Shown piece after piece: positions 36,982 to 47,010 of a stretch of DNA of 64,000 bases. This stretch comes from Deltaproteobacteria bacterium. Its GTDB lineage: Bacteria; Myxococcota; UBA727; VGSZ01. The position numbers and the translations under genes were made by a program. The stretch lies in the NCBI GenBank assembly GCA_016177705.1, contig JACOUT010000011.1, positions 310,001 to 374,000 on the forward strand, in the 5' to 3' direction. The notes under the pieces were generated by a model. The model was not told the DNA's origin. It did no database searches and saw only the letters and a list, made by a program, of their open reading frames with translations. The first letter of the stretch is position 1, and each line of letters begins with the position of its first letter.

Positions 36982-38565
36982 ATGCGCGTGCTTCTGACGC
37001 TCGGGCTGGTGGTTCTCTTCACGCTCGTTTCCGCGTGCGACACCGGCCCCAAGCCCGGCGAAGAGGCGGTGTACTGGGGCAAGAAGCTCAACACCGCCGA
37101 CGACATCGGCAAGCGCGACGCCGCGCTGCAGAAGCTCAACGATCTCAAGGACAAGAAGTCGCTGCCCGCGCTCTACGAGGCGCTGGCACAGAAGGGCCCG
37201 GCCGCGGAGCTGCGCCCACGCGTGGCCGAGCTGATCGGCATCGTCGGCGACGACACCTCGGTGCAGCCGCTGCTCGACGGCATCGACTGGACGGCAGGCG
37301 CCGGCTCCAACAAGGAGACCCGCGCCGCCGCCAACACCAACGAGAAGATCGCCAAGGCGCTCGCCAAGCTCGGCAAGGGCGACAACCCCAAGGCGGTCGA
37401 CGCCCTCAAACGGCTGACCGGCAACAACAGCCAGGACGTGCAGTTGGCGGCGCTGGTGGCGCTCGGCGAGCTGCGCGCCAAGGACGCGGTGCAGGAGCTG
37501 ATCGAGATCGCGGACGGCCACCCCAACAACTTCATGGTCAAGAACGCCGTCGAGGCGCTCGGCAAGATCGGGGACCCCAAGGCGGCGCGCGTGCTCGGCA
37601 AGCTCTTGTTCTTCGAGCGCACCGGCGTGTCGTTCTACCGCGAGGCCTCGTACGCGATGTTCCTGGTCGGCAAGGACGCGGTGCCGGTGCTCGACGAGAT
37701 CTACGACGGCAAGTTCAAGGACATCGAGGATCTGCACATCGAGCCCGGCGTGCAGAAGACCAAGGCGGTGGTCGTGTACGGCGACCTGTCGCTGCCCGAG
37801 ACCAACAAGAAGGTGCTCGCCAACGTCGACGTCAACGGCAACGACACCGCTACCGCGCTGTTGCGCATCGAGGCGCAGCGCGCCGCCGGCCGCATCGGCC
37901 TGAAGGAGGCGGTCTCCCCGTTGAAGAACCGCATGGACAACGTCGACGTCTCGCAGTCGGAGCACGCCTTGGCGGCACTGACGCAGATCGGCGTGCTGTC
38001 GGTGGCCGAGGACATCTACGCGATGGCGAGCTCGGATGGCTTCATGAAGAACTGCAAGAGCCAGGGCAACCCCGAGGACCAGTGCAAGTTCTCCGAGGTC
38101 CAGATCCGGAAGCCGCGCGTGCTCGCCTACTCCCGCTTGTCGACCGACCTCGGCAAGATGAAGGGCATGGTCGACAGCGAAAAGAACGAGGGCTTCAAGA
38201 CCTGGATGACCGAGCAGATGGAGCGCGTCGCCGCCGCGTCGGTGTGTAAGAGCGACGTCAAGTGCTGGACCGGCAAAATCAAGGACAAGAGCCCGCGCGT
38301 GCGTGAGCGCGCCGCCTATGCGCTCGCCTGGGCCGCCACCGACGGCAACGAGGAGGCCCAGAAGACGCTCCTCGAGGTGGTCAAGGACGAGGACAACGAG
38401 ACGCGTTACGCCGCCATCATCGGCCTCGGGCGCAAGCTGCCGAAGGACCCGGCGGTCGCCGACGCGCTCGCCAAGCAGATCGCCGACGAGAAGGGCAAGA
38501 CCCAGTTCATCCGGGTCAATGAGGATCTGAAGCGCCTCGAGGTGCGCGCGCGGCGCGGGTACTGA
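36982..38565 (+). CDS. HEAT-repeat lipoprotein
   Basis: A 527-residue predicted lipoprotein. ATG 36982 has TGGAGGGG upstream; the signal peptide ends at lipobox VSAC (Cys19). The body is built of HEAT-like helical repeats (SLPALYEALAQKG, AVQELIEIADGHP, NAVEALGKIGDPKAARVLGKLL, RERAAYALAWAATDGN). Such solenoids usually bind other proteins, here presumably at the envelope. It is 6 bases upstream of the M3 peptidase gene and probably co-transcribed with it. Confidence 0.8.
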   Translation: MRVLLTLGLVVLFTLVSACDTGPKPGEEAVYWGKKLNTADDIGKRDAALQKLNDLKDKKSLPALYEALAQKGPAAELRPRVAELIGIVGDDTSVQPLLDGIDWTAGAGSNKETRAAANTNEKIAKALAKLGKGDNPKAVDALKRLTGNNSQDVQLAALVALGELRAKDAVQELIEIADGHPNNFMVKNAVEALGKIGDPKAARVLGKLLFFERTGVSFYREASYAMFLVGKDAVPVLDEIYDGKFKDIEDLHIEPGVQKTKAVVVYGDLSLPETNKKVLANVDVNGNDTATALLRIEAQRAAGRIGLKEAVSPLKNRMDNVDVSQSEHALAALTQIGVLSVAEDIYAMASSDGFMKNCKSQGNPEDQCKFSEVQIRKPRVLAYSRLSTDLGKMKGMVDSEKNEGFKTWMTEQMERVAAASVCKSDVKCWTGKIKDKSPRVRERAAYALAWAATDGNEEAQKTLLEVVKDEDNETRYAAIIGLGRKLPKDPAVADALAKQIADEKGKTQFIRVNEDLKRLEVRARRGY

Positions 38566-38571
38566 CGTCGC

Positions 38572-40659
38572 ATGAACGCCCTCTACGAGCATGCGCAGCG
38601 GGGCGGCCTGCCGCCCTTCGATGGCCTCGACGCCGCCCAGATCAAACCGGCGCTCGGCCGTGTCCTCGAGGAGCTGGCCGCCGGCCAGCGGCGGCTCGAG
38701 GACTCGGTCGAGCCGAGCTGGGCCAGCGCCGTCGACGCCGTCGGGGACCTGGTGGAGCCGCTCGAGCGCGCCTGGGGCGCGGTCACGCACCTGGTGGGCG
38801 TGAAGAACTCGCCCGAGCTGCGCGAGGCGCATCAGGCGGTGCAGCCGGCGGTGGTCGAGGCGTCGCTCAAGCTGGCGCAGAGCGAGCCTTTGTTCCGCGC
38901 GCTGTCGGCGCTGCGCGGCGGACCGGCCTTCGCGCCGCTGCCGCCCGAGCGCAAGCGCATCCTCAACAAGAAGATCCTCGAGGCGCGCCTGGCGGGCATC
39001 GACCTGCCGCCCGAGCAGCGGGCGCGCTTCACCGCCATCCAGCAGGAGCTCTCCGAGCTGGCGACGACGTTCTCGAACCACGTGCTCGACAGCACCAAGG
39101 CCTATGGGCTTGTGCTCACCAGCGCCGACGAGGTCGCGGGCCTGCCGCCGACGGCGCTCGCCATGGCGGCGGCAGCGGCGCAGGCGGGGGGGTCGAAGGA
39201 CGCGACCGCGGAGCGCGGGCCGTGGCGCGTCACGCTGGACATGCCGAGCTTCGACGCGTTCATGCGGCACGCACAGCGCCGCGAGCTGCGCGAGCGCGTC
39301 TACCGCGCGTACGTGAGCCGCGCCTCCGAGCTCGACGCCGCCAACACCAAGGAGGCGAGCCTCGACAACGGGCCGTTGATCGCGCGCATCCTCAAGCTGC
39401 GGCAGGAGAAGGCAAGCCTGCTCGGGTTCGCGAGCTATGCGGAGCTGTCGCTCGCCACCAAGATGGCGCCCTCGGTGGCCGAGGTGGAGCGGCTGCTCGA
39501 GGAGCTGCGCACCACCAGCTTCCCGGTGGCCGAGCGCGAGCTGGCGGAGCTGTCTGCGCTCGCGGGCTTCTCCGTGCAGCACTGGGACATCGGCTTCTTC
39601 GCCGAGCGGTTACGCGAGCAGCGCTATGCGTTCTCCGAGGAGGAGCTGCGCCCCTACTTCCCGCTGCCGCGCGTGCTCGACGGGCTGTTCGCGCTCGTCG
39701 GACGCTTGTTTGGCGTGAGCGTGGTCGACGCCACCGCCAAGGTGGCGCGCTGGCACGACGACGTGCGCTACTTCGAGGTCAAGGACGAGCACGGCCACGA
39801 CGTGGCCGGCTTCTACCTCGACCCCTACGCCCGCCCCGCCGAGAAGCGCGGCGGCGCCTGGATGGACGACTGCATCACGCGGCGGCGTACGGCGACGGGC
39901 GTGCGCCTGCCGGTCGCCTACTTGTGCTGCAACCAGACGCCGCCGGTCGGCGACACCCCCTCGCTCATGACCTTCCGCGAGGTGGAGACGCTGTTCCACG
40001 AGTTCGGCCACGGCCTGCAGCACATGCTCACCCGCGTCGACGACGTGGACGCGAGCGGCATTCGCGGCATCGAGTGGGACGCGGTGGAGTTGCCGAGCCA
40101 GTTCATGGAGAACTGGTGCACGCACAAGCCCACGCTGCTCGGCATGAGCCGGCACGTGCAGACCGGCGCGACGCTGCCGCACGAGTTGTTCGAGAAGGTG
40201 AAGGCCGCGAAGACCTTCCGAGCGGCCAGTATGATGCTGCGGCAGCTCTCGTTCGCGCGGCTCGACCTCGAGCTGCACGCGCGCTTCGACCCCGCGGGCA
40301 AGGAGAGCGTGTTCGACGTGCAGCGGCGGCTCGCGCCGGCGACCTCGGTCCTGCCCGTGCTCGACGACGATCGCTTCCTCTGCTCCTTCAGCCACATCTT
40401 CGCGGGCGGGTACGCGGCCGGCTACTACAGCTACAAGTGGGCCGAGGTGCTGTCGGCGGACGCGTTCGGCGCCTTCGAGGAGGCTGGGCTCGACGAGGAC
40501 GACAAGCTGCACCTGCTCGGGCGGCGCTTCCGCGACACCGTGCTCGCGCTCGGCGGCGGCGCGCACCCGAGCGAAGTGTTCCGCGCCTTCCGGGGGCGCG
40601 ACCCGAAGACCGAGGCGCTGCTACGACATGCGGGGCTCGGTCCGCGCGCGACGAGCTGA
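38572..40659 (+). CDS. prlC: M3-family oligopeptidase (oligopeptidase A-like)
   Basis: A zinc peptidase that degrades short peptides, 695 residues as in the family. The zinc motif is HEFGHGLQH (from 476), and MTFREVETLFHEFGH, a DSxxFYLDPYAR-like segment (GFYLDPYARPAEKRGGAW) and FAGGYAAGYYSYKWAEVLSADAF are typical of oligopeptidase A. There is no signal peptide, so it acts in the cytoplasm. Assignment as OpdA/PrlC rather than dipeptidyl carboxypeptidase is by pattern resemblance. It lies 6 bases after the HEAT lipoprotein gene. Confidence 0.88.
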   Translation: MNALYEHAQRGGLPPFDGLDAAQIKPALGRVLEELAAGQRRLEDSVEPSWASAVDAVGDLVEPLERAWGAVTHLVGVKNSPELREAHQAVQPAVVEASLKLAQSEPLFRALSALRGGPAFAPLPPERKRILNKKILEARLAGIDLPPEQRARFTAIQQELSELATTFSNHVLDSTKAYGLVLTSADEVAGLPPTALAMAAAAAQAGGSKDATAERGPWRVTLDMPSFDAFMRHAQRRELRERVYRAYVSRASELDAANTKEASLDNGPLIARILKLRQEKASLLGFASYAELSLATKMAPSVAEVERLLEELRTTSFPVAERELAELSALAGFSVQHWDIGFFAERLREQRYAFSEEELRPYFPLPRVLDGLFALVGRLFGVSVVDATAKVARWHDDVRYFEVKDEHGHDVAGFYLDPYARPAEKRGGAWMDDCITRRRTATGVRLPVAYLCCNQTPPVGDTPSLMTFREVETLFHEFGHGLQHMLTRVDDVDASGIRGIEWDAVELPSQFMENWCTHKPTLLGMSRHVQTGATLPHELFEKVKAAKTFRAASMMLRQLSFARLDLELHARFDPAGKESVFDVQRRLAPATSVLPVLDDDRFLCSFSHIFAGGYAAGYYSYKWAEVLSADAFGAFEEAGLDEDDKLHLLGRRFRDTVLALGGGAHPSEVFRAFRGRDPKTEALLRHAGLGPRATS

Positions 40660-40684
40660 GCGCGCGCAAACGAGAAACTTGCCT

Positions 40685-40706
40685 GCACGACCAATCGTGC
40701 TTAAAA
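40685..40706. terminator. hairpin between convergent peptidase genes
   Basis: GCACGA/TCGTGC (40685-40690 with 40695-40700) encloses CCAA and is followed by TTAAAA. It lies in the 159-base gap between the convergent M3 and M1-M28 genes. A second stem, GCCGGG/CCCGGC at 40751-40770, lies nearer the other gene. Nothing else coding was seen in this gap. Confidence 0.45.
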
Positions 40707-40818
40707 CACAGACGGCTTGCGTGGTTTCCGCGCGTGCCCGCTGTCGAGGCGCCGGGCGCCCCCTCCCGGCTCTCGGCGGCGTTTTGCTTCTAGTAGGTCG
40801 ATTTCTCGACGAGGCGCG

Positions 40819-43800
40819 TCAGCGCTCGCCGAGCACGACGTCGAAGGACAGCTCTTTGCCGTCGCGCCGGACCACGACGGTCACCTTGTCGCCCGGCTGT
40901 TTCTTCTTGAGCATGTCGCTGTAGCTCCTCAGATCGGACAGCAGCGCGCCGTCGAAGCGCACCAGCACGTCGCCCTTCTTGATGCCCGCCGAGGCCGCCG
41001 GTGAGGCGGCGACGACGTCGTCGATCTTGACGCCGGGGCCGCCGAAGGTCATGTCCGGCACCGAGCCGAGCGCCGCGCGCCGCCCGCCGGTCGCGCCCAC
41101 CGACGCCGCGCCGAACGAGAGCGGATCCTTGCGATCGGCGAGGTAGCCGACGATCTCCTTGACCACCACCGCCGCGTCGACGAGCGAGGCCTCCTCCACC
41201 TTGTCGGCGCGATCGCCCGCGCGATGATAGTCGGCGTGCGTGCCCGAGAAGAGCTGGATGGCGGGTACGCCAGCCTCGAGGAACGCCTGCTGATCCGAGG
41301 AGCCGCCGCCCTCGCGCGCGAGCTCCACCTTGATGCCCGTGGTGAAGCCGACGCCGCGCGCCACGTGCACCCACTCCGACGCGCTCGCCCCGTCGAGCAC
41401 CAACAGCGGCCGATCGCCCTTCCTGCCCACGGTGTCGAGGTTGACCATGGCGAACACCTTGCTCTTGAGGTCGCCCTGGGCCTTCACCCACGCGCGCGAG
41501 CCGACCAGGCCGCTCTCCTCACCGGTGAACACGATCAGGCGCACGGTGCGCAACCCGGGCCCGGCCTTCTTGAGCGCACGCGCCGCCTCGAGCAGCGCCG
41601 CCACGCCCGAGGCGTTGTCGTCGGCGCCCGGGTGCACCTTGCCCTTGACGCTGCCGAGGCCGTCGAGGTGCGCGCCCAGCACTACGTCGGTCAGCGTTCG
41701 ATCGGTGCCGCGCAGCACGCCGATCAGGTTGCAGGAGCGTGGCGCGACGCACGATCGGTAGCTCGCGCCGTCGCCGGCCGCCTCGACGCCGATGGCCGTC
41801 AGCTCGCGCTCCACCAGCGCCATCGCGGTCTCGAAGCCTGCGCTGCCCGCGGCGCGGCCACCGAGCTTGGGGTCGCCGAGCGCACCGACCAGCGCCGTCA
41901 TGCGCCCGCCCTCGATGGGCGGCGGCAGCTTGGCCAGCGGCGGCCCGGAGGTGAGCGCGATCTTCGGACGCTCGCCGCCGAGGTAGGCCGTCAGCGGCGA
42001 GCGGTCAGGCTCCCATTGGCCCTTCTGGGTGTTGTCGAGCTCGCCCTTGGCGACGTCGCCGGCGAAGGCGAGCCAGCCGTACTTGCCGTAATGCGGCAGC
42101 TTCTTGCCGAGCAGCGCGACGGCGCGCGCATCGTGCGCGGCGACGAACACCACGCCGAGCTGCTCGTTCTTCGGGTGCGCGAGCGCGAGCGCCAGGCTCG
42201 ACTTGCCGGGCTCGGTGCGCTCGGCCTTGAGCCGCTCGGGCGTGAAGGGCCCGGGCGAGAGGAAGCCGATGTCGCTCAGGTTGGCGCCAAAGCGGCTCGC
42301 CGACACCACGGCAGCACCCCGCAGCCGGTTGCCGTAGCCGAGGATCCAGGTGGCGCGGTCGCCGGGCAGCGTGGCGACGTCCTTGTCATCGACGGCGGTG
42401 CAGGAGGCCTGGCTACCGCAGATGGCGAGCATGAAGCCCTTCCACGCGGCACGCTCTTCGGCGGTGGCGAGCGTGGGCAGCACGAAGGTCATGGCGCGCG
42501 CGCCGAGCGCACGCGACAGGGAAGGCGCGGTCTCGCCCGGCAGCAGGGCGCGGAAGGTGTCGACGAAAGGATCGACGTCGACTCGCGCGGCCGCCGCGCC
42601 GAGCTTCAGCTCGACGCTGCCGCTGCGCCCGAGCAGCGGTACCGTCGTCTTGGTGCCTTTGCCATCGACCGTGGTGACCACGATGGGCACCTCGAGGGGG
42701 AACGGCGCCGCCGCCTGCGTCTGCTCGACCGCCACCTTGAGCGTGAGCGCGCCGTCCCTTGTCCGGGACTGCGCGACCTCCCGCAACTGCACGCGAGGCG
42801 CGCCGGCGCGACCGACCCAGGCGTCGAAGAAGGGCGAGAGGTCGTCCTTGCTCTGCGACTGAAAGGCGGCGCGCACGTCGGCGAAGGACGCCTTGTCGAA
42901 GCGGTGCTCCTTCCACAGCGTCCTGAGCGCGTCGATGAAGGCGCGCTCGCCGAGCCGCTGCCGCAGCATGTGCACCACCATCAACCACTTGCCGTAGCCG
43001 ACCGCCTCCGACGCCGACGAGGTACGCCCGGTGAAGTCGTTCAACGCGAAGTCCGCGCCGTCGCCGACGAAGTCCTGGTACTTCTGCAGCGTGGTGCGCC
43101 GGTAGTCGACGGCGCGTCCCTGTTGCTCGGCGTTCAGGTGATCGGCGAGGTAGGCAGTGAGTCCCTCGCTCCAGTTGCCGCCCTCGTCGGCGACGAACAC
43201 GCCGTTGCCCCACCAGTTGTGCAGGATCTCGTGCGGATAGCTGGTGTGCAGGATGAACGGGAAGCGGATCACTTGCGGGCCGAGCAGCGTGAAGCTCGCC
43301 ATGCCGTAGCCGGTCTCCCAGAAGTTCTCGACGACGGCGAGCTTGGGGTAGGGGTAGGGCCCGATGAGCGCGCCGTACATCTTGAGGTACTGCCCGGTGA
43401 CGTCGAGGTAGCGCTGGGCGAGCGCGCTGTCGGCGCTGCGCAGCCACACCAGCACGTCGGTGCCCTGGATGCGCTCGCGCTGCTCGACGAACGGTCCCGC
43501 GATCAGGTGGGCGCCGTCGCAGGGCGTCACCGAGAGCCAACTGTCGGCGCCCGAGGCTTGGCCCTCGGACAGCGCGCGCCAGCCGGCGGGCAGGCCGGTG
43601 ACCTTGACGGCAGTCGTCACCAGTTCGCTCGCGGGCTTGCCGTCGGCCAAGAGGCGCGGCAGCCAGAGCGCGGCGATCGAGAGGTAGACGCCGTCTTTGG
43701 AGATGACGCCGGGCGTCTCCTGAAAGGAGCGCTGGTACTCGGTGGCGACCTGCTGCGGCGCATGCGCGATGACGCCGCCATAGGACAGCTCGACCACGCG

Positions 43801-44076
43801 GCCGCGCGCCGGCAGCGTGACCAGCCAGCGCTCGGCCGGCACCGCGGCGTCGAGCGTGCCCACCTTGACGATGGTGCCGGCAGCGCTCGAGCCGACGAGC
43901 GTCGGTGACAGCCCTGCGTGCAGCGCCAGCTCGAACGTGGCGGCCTCGGCGGGCAGCGTGAGCTTGTCGGCGACCTCGAGGCGCTGCGCGGTGACGTCGA
44001 GCTTGACGGCGGCATCGTGGCCGACCACGGGGGTGGCGAGGGCGAGGAAAGGGGCCAGGGCGAGCATGGCGCGCAC
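40819..44076 (-). CDS. exported M1-M28-PDZ tandem aminopeptidase fusion
   Basis: A 1085-residue exported protein combining two metallopeptidases. After a signal peptide (MLALAPFLALATPVVG), the M1-type half has HEILHNWWGN (from 282) and the downstream GNWSEGLTAYL glutamate. The M28 half has the expected zinc ligands: H803 (GAHLDGLG), GADDNASG, the FTGEESG glutamates, MVNLDTVG and a C-terminal SGTHADYH. A PDZ domain closes the protein (about 1000-1085; GVKIDDVVAASPAASAGIKKGDVLVRFDG). No classical GAMEN motif was seen in the M1 half, where GYGMASF occupies a similar place. It is divergent from an Omp85-family gene across only 41 bases. Confidence 0.85.
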   Translation of the reverse strand: MRAMLALAPFLALATPVVGHDAAVKLDVTAQRLEVADKLTLPAEAATFELALHAGLSPTLVGSSAAGTIVKVGTLDAAVPAERWLVTLPARGRVVELSYGGVIAHAPQQVATEYQRSFQETPGVISKDGVYLSIAALWLPRLLADGKPASELVTTAVKVTGLPAGWRALSEGQASGADSWLSVTPCDGAHLIAGPFVEQRERIQGTDVLVWLRSADSALAQRYLDVTGQYLKMYGALIGPYPYPKLAVVENFWETGYGMASFTLLGPQVIRFPFILHTSYPHEILHNWWGNGVFVADEGGNWSEGLTAYLADHLNAEQQGRAVDYRRTTLQKYQDFVGDGADFALNDFTGRTSSASEAVGYGKWLMVVHMLRQRLGERAFIDALRTLWKEHRFDKASFADVRAAFQSQSKDDLSPFFDAWVGRAGAPRVQLREVAQSRTRDGALTLKVAVEQTQAAAPFPLEVPIVVTTVDGKGTKTTVPLLGRSGSVELKLGAAAARVDVDPFVDTFRALLPGETAPSLSRALGARAMTFVLPTLATAEERAAWKGFMLAICGSQASCTAVDDKDVATLPGDRATWILGYGNRLRGAAVVSASRFGANLSDIGFLSPGPFTPERLKAERTEPGKSSLALALAHPKNEQLGVVFVAAHDARAVALLGKKLPHYGKYGWLAFAGDVAKGELDNTQKGQWEPDRSPLTAYLGGERPKIALTSGPPLAKLPPPIEGGRMTALVGALGDPKLGGRAAGSAGFETAMALVERELTAIGVEAAGDGASYRSCVAPRSCNLIGVLRGTDRTLTDVVLGAHLDGLGSVKGKVHPGADDNASGVAALLEAARALKKAGPGLRTVRLIVFTGEESGLVGSRAWVKAQGDLKSKVFAMVNLDTVGRKGDRPLLVLDGASASEWVHVARGVGFTTGIKVELAREGGGSSDQQAFLEAGVPAIQLFSGTHADYHRAGDRADKVEEASLVDAAVVVKEIVGYLADRKDPLSFGAASVGATGGRRAALGSVPDMTFGGPGVKIDDVVAASPAASAGIKKGDVLVRFDGALLSDLRSYSDMLKKKQPGDKVTVVVRRDGKELSFDVVLGER

Positions 44077-44117
44077 GATAGCCGCAGGGCGCCTCCTCGT
44101 GCTAACGCGCCGGGGCT

Positions 44118-46424
44118 ATGGGTCGCCTCGCGCTCGTCGCGCCGCTTCTATTGTGGTCGCCAGCGCTCTTCGCACAGTCCTCTGACGTCCCTGTCGGCGG
44201 CGGCCCGCCGGAGCCGGCCGCGGCCGAGGTCCCTGCGGCCGCCCTCCCCGACGCGCCAGCCTCGACGTCACCGACGCCGGTGCCCGAGCCGGCGCCAGCG
44301 CCGGCGCCAGAGCCGGCGGCACAGGCGGTCACCGAGGTGGTGTTCGAGAACAAGACCTACTTCAAGGACGAGACGCTGCGCACCTTCCTGCAGCACCCGA
44401 TCCCCGGGCCGCTCGATCGCGCCACGCTCGACGCCGACGCGGAGCGCGTGCGCGCCCGCTTCGTCGACCGAGGCTTCCTGGCTGCGACCGTGACGGTGCG
44501 CGTCGAGGCCACCGCCTCGCCAACCGCGGTGCGCGCGGTGTTCCGAATCGAGGCCGGCACGCGCGCCGAGCTGAAGAGCGTCTCCGTGGTCGGCAACGTC
44601 GACGTGCCCGAGGCCGCGCTGCGCGAGGGCTTCTTCTCGCGACCGCCCGAGCCGCTCGGCGCCGTCACCCGCGCCGGCTTCTTTCATCGTCCCTACCTCG
44701 ATCAGGACGCGCAGCGCTTGGTGGCCAACTACTACAAGCGCGGCTACCTGGAGGCGCGCGTGCTCGACACGCGCGTCGAGGCCTGGCCGTCGCTCGACGG
44801 CATCTCGGTGACGCTGCAGGTGATCGAGGGCCCGGTCTACGAGTTGGCCGGCATCAAGCTCGTGGGCGAGGCCCCCGAGGGCGCGGACACCGCGGCGCTG
44901 CGCACGCGAATCGCGGTCAAGGACGGCGACGTCTGCGACCTGGTGTCCATCCAGCAGCAGGCAGACGGCTTGCTCGAGCCCTTGCGCGCGCTCGGCCACC
45001 CGTTCGCGCGCTTCGAGCAGGCGGTCGAGGTGGCGACGCCGCCGTCGGGCAACCCTTCGCATCGCGCGGTGCGCCTGACGCTCAAGTTCGTGCGCGGCCC
45101 GAAGCCCACGGTGCGCCAGGTGGTGGTAACCGGCAACAAGGGGACGCAGGAGCGCGTCATCCGCCGCGACGTCGAGGTGGAGGCGGGCAAGCCCTACGAC
45201 CACGCTACGCTCAAGACCACCGAGCGCCAGCTGCTCGCCACCGGCTTCTTCTCGGCGGCGCAGGCGCGGGCCGTGCCCACCGACGACCCGAACGTGGTCG
45301 ACGTCGAGGTTACCGTCACCGAGCAGCAGACGTTCTTGTTCTCGGTGGCCCCCGCCTTCGACACCAGCGCGGGCGGCGAGGGCCTGATCCTGGTCGGGCT
45401 GCTCGCCGACCGGAACCTGTTTGGCACCGGCCTGTTCACCTCGGCGTTCGCGCGGCTCTCGGGCAAGAAGCAGACCTTCGATCTGACGGTGACCGAGCCG
45501 CGTTTGCTCGACAGCCACGCCACGCTCACCGGCGAGGCGCACCGACGCGAGATCAGCTACCGCGGCTTCCGCACCCGCTCGGAGGCCGGCGTCGGTGTGC
45601 GCGCAGGCATGCCGCTCGGGCTCGGCTTCGTCGTCGGCGGCGGGCTCGGCGCCGAATACGGCGGCGTGGTGCTCTACGACGAGAAGGCCGATGGCTTCGC
45701 CGGCCCCGCGCTGGTGCTCGACGGGCCCACCGGCCTCGGCCTCTTGCCCGCCGGCGTGTTCAGGAACGTGGTGCGCGCCAGCGTCGCCTTCGACAAGCGC
45801 GACTCGCTGCTCCTGCCGCGAAACGGCGTCTACGCCGACGTGAGCGGCGCCTACGCCGGCCCGTTCACGCTCTCCGGCCTCGGCTTCCTCGACGGCGGCG
45901 CCTCGCTCAAGCTCTATTGGACGCCCGCGTTCGGCATCACGCTCAAGTCGAACACCGAGGTCGGCGGCGTCGTCAACCCACACGGCGGCCAGGTGCCGGT
46001 GACCGATCGCTACTTCCTGGGCGGCCTCGGCAGCGTGCGCGGCTTCCCGGCGTTGACCTTGTCGCCGGTCGCCGAGCTGCCGACCACCGACGGCGGCACG
46101 GTGGAGCTCGAGGTCGGCGGCGTGGTGCGCGCGGTGCAGAACCTGGAGCTCGAGTTCCCCCTGTGGCCTGCCACGCCGTTTCGCGGCTTCCTGTTCCTCG
46201 ACGGCGGCAACGCCTTCTCCGAGGGCGAGCTGGCGACGGTGCTCGCTGGTGGCGCCATCGATCGCGGCGCCACCCTGCCGCTCGGCCTGTTCGTCTCGAC
46301 CGGCTTTGGCGTGCTGATCGAGACGCCGGTGCTGCCGTTCCGCTTCGAGTGGAGCGTGCCGTTGACGGCGCGGGCGGGCGATCAGCCGATCAGCTTCTTC
46401 CTCGGCATCGGCAGCGCCTTCTAA
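44118..46424 (+). CDS. Omp85-family outer membrane protein (BamA/TamA-like)
   Basis: A 768-residue outer membrane protein. It has a signal peptide (ALVAPLLLWSPALFA), a Pro/Ala-rich linker to about 70, then several POTRA domains (about 72-400; VVVTGNKGTQERVIRRDVEVEAGKPYD is a clear one). A C-terminal beta barrel follows, with the L6-type motif GSVRGFPAL and a terminal aromatic residue (GIGSAF). This fits TamA-like or BamA-paralog transporters that insert or secrete outer membrane proteins. No bamA neighbours (skp, lpxD, fabZ) are present, so a TamA-type or dedicated role is more likely than the essential BamA. Confidence 0.85.
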   Translation: MGRLALVAPLLLWSPALFAQSSDVPVGGGPPEPAAAEVPAAALPDAPASTSPTPVPEPAPAPAPEPAAQAVTEVVFENKTYFKDETLRTFLQHPIPGPLDRATLDADAERVRARFVDRGFLAATVTVRVEATASPTAVRAVFRIEAGTRAELKSVSVVGNVDVPEAALREGFFSRPPEPLGAVTRAGFFHRPYLDQDAQRLVANYYKRGYLEARVLDTRVEAWPSLDGISVTLQVIEGPVYELAGIKLVGEAPEGADTAALRTRIAVKDGDVCDLVSIQQQADGLLEPLRALGHPFARFEQAVEVATPPSGNPSHRAVRLTLKFVRGPKPTVRQVVVTGNKGTQERVIRRDVEVEAGKPYDHATLKTTERQLLATGFFSAAQARAVPTDDPNVVDVEVTVTEQQTFLFSVAPAFDTSAGGEGLILVGLLADRNLFGTGLFTSAFARLSGKKQTFDLTVTEPRLLDSHATLTGEAHRREISYRGFRTRSEAGVGVRAGMPLGLGFVVGGGLGAEYGGVVLYDEKADGFAGPALVLDGPTGLGLLPAGVFRNVVRASVAFDKRDSLLLPRNGVYADVSGAYAGPFTLSGLGFLDGGASLKLYWTPAFGITLKSNTEVGGVVNPHGGQVPVTDRYFLGGLGSVRGFPALTLSPVAELPTTDGGTVELEVGGVVRAVQNLELEFPLWPATPFRGFLFLDGGNAFSEGELATVLAGGAIDRGATLPLGLFVSTGFGVLIETPVLPFRFEWSVPLTARAGDQPISFFLGIGSAF

Positions 46425-46431
46425 CGAGGCG

Positions 46432-46863
46432 TCAGCGGCGCACCGCTCGCGGCGGCGCTGGCTCGCCGAGCAGCTTGGCCGCTTCCTCCTCCGCCAGGTA
46501 GTCGCGCACTTCGCCGCGCACCCAGACGACGTGCCGGTCGTAGTCCCGCGGCGTCCAGTCGAGCGGCAGATAGAAGCCGTGCGCCGGGTCGTGCTGCTTG
46601 CCGACGATCTCGTCGAGCAGGCCGTCGAGGTAATCGAGCGCCACCTCCTTGGCGCCCTCGCCGCGGGCGAACACCAGCACCTCGTGGGCCGCGCGCTCGG
46701 GGCCGATGGAGGCGACCATCAGCGCGGCGGCGTCGCCCTCGCGGCCATCGGCGTCGAGCGCTTGGCCGTGGCAGTCGCGCAGCAAGCCGCACATCACGGC
46801 GCGCTCACGATCGTCGAGCAGGCGACCGCACTCACGCTCGGGATCCGGCAGTTCCGTCGACAT
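46432..46863 (-). CDS. small acidic protein of unknown function
   Basis: A 143-residue protein starting at ATG 46863; a longer frame upstream overlaps the RecA-like region and lacks coding character. It is acidic with a Cys-containing N-terminal half (ERECGRLLDDRERAVMCGLLRDC) and a FYLPLDWTPRDYDRHVVWV segment. No domain or signal peptide recognised. It converges on the Omp85 gene with 7 bases between stops and is divergent from the RecA-like gene. Confidence 0.55.
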   Translation of the reverse strand: MSTELPDPERECGRLLDDRERAVMCGLLRDCHGQALDADGREGDAAALMVASIGPERAAHEVLVFARGEGAKEVALDYLDGLLDEIVGKQHDPAHGFYLPLDWTPRDYDRHVVWVRGEVRDYLAEEEAAKLLGEPAPPRAVRR

Positions 46864-46950
46864 CGGCGTACGCCTAGGTGGAACGAGCGATGGCGGCAAC
46901 GGATATGCCGCGCGAGCGCAAAGCGCTCGGCCGGGCATGGCTCCTGCGAA

Positions 46951-46990
46951 GGGCAGGGCTGGGCAGGGCAGGCCAGGGCTGGGCTGGGCT
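46951..46990 (+). repeat. G-rich repeat upstream of the RecA-like gene
   Basis: A run of closely spaced GGGCA/GGGCT units contains at least six GGG triplets in 40 bases, ending about 20 bases before the start codon. It could form a G-quadruplex on the coding strand and is prone to slippage. It lies in the 147-base divergent region. Confidence 0.6.
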
Positions 46991-47010
46991 CGGTTGTGCA
47001 GGAGGTGCCG

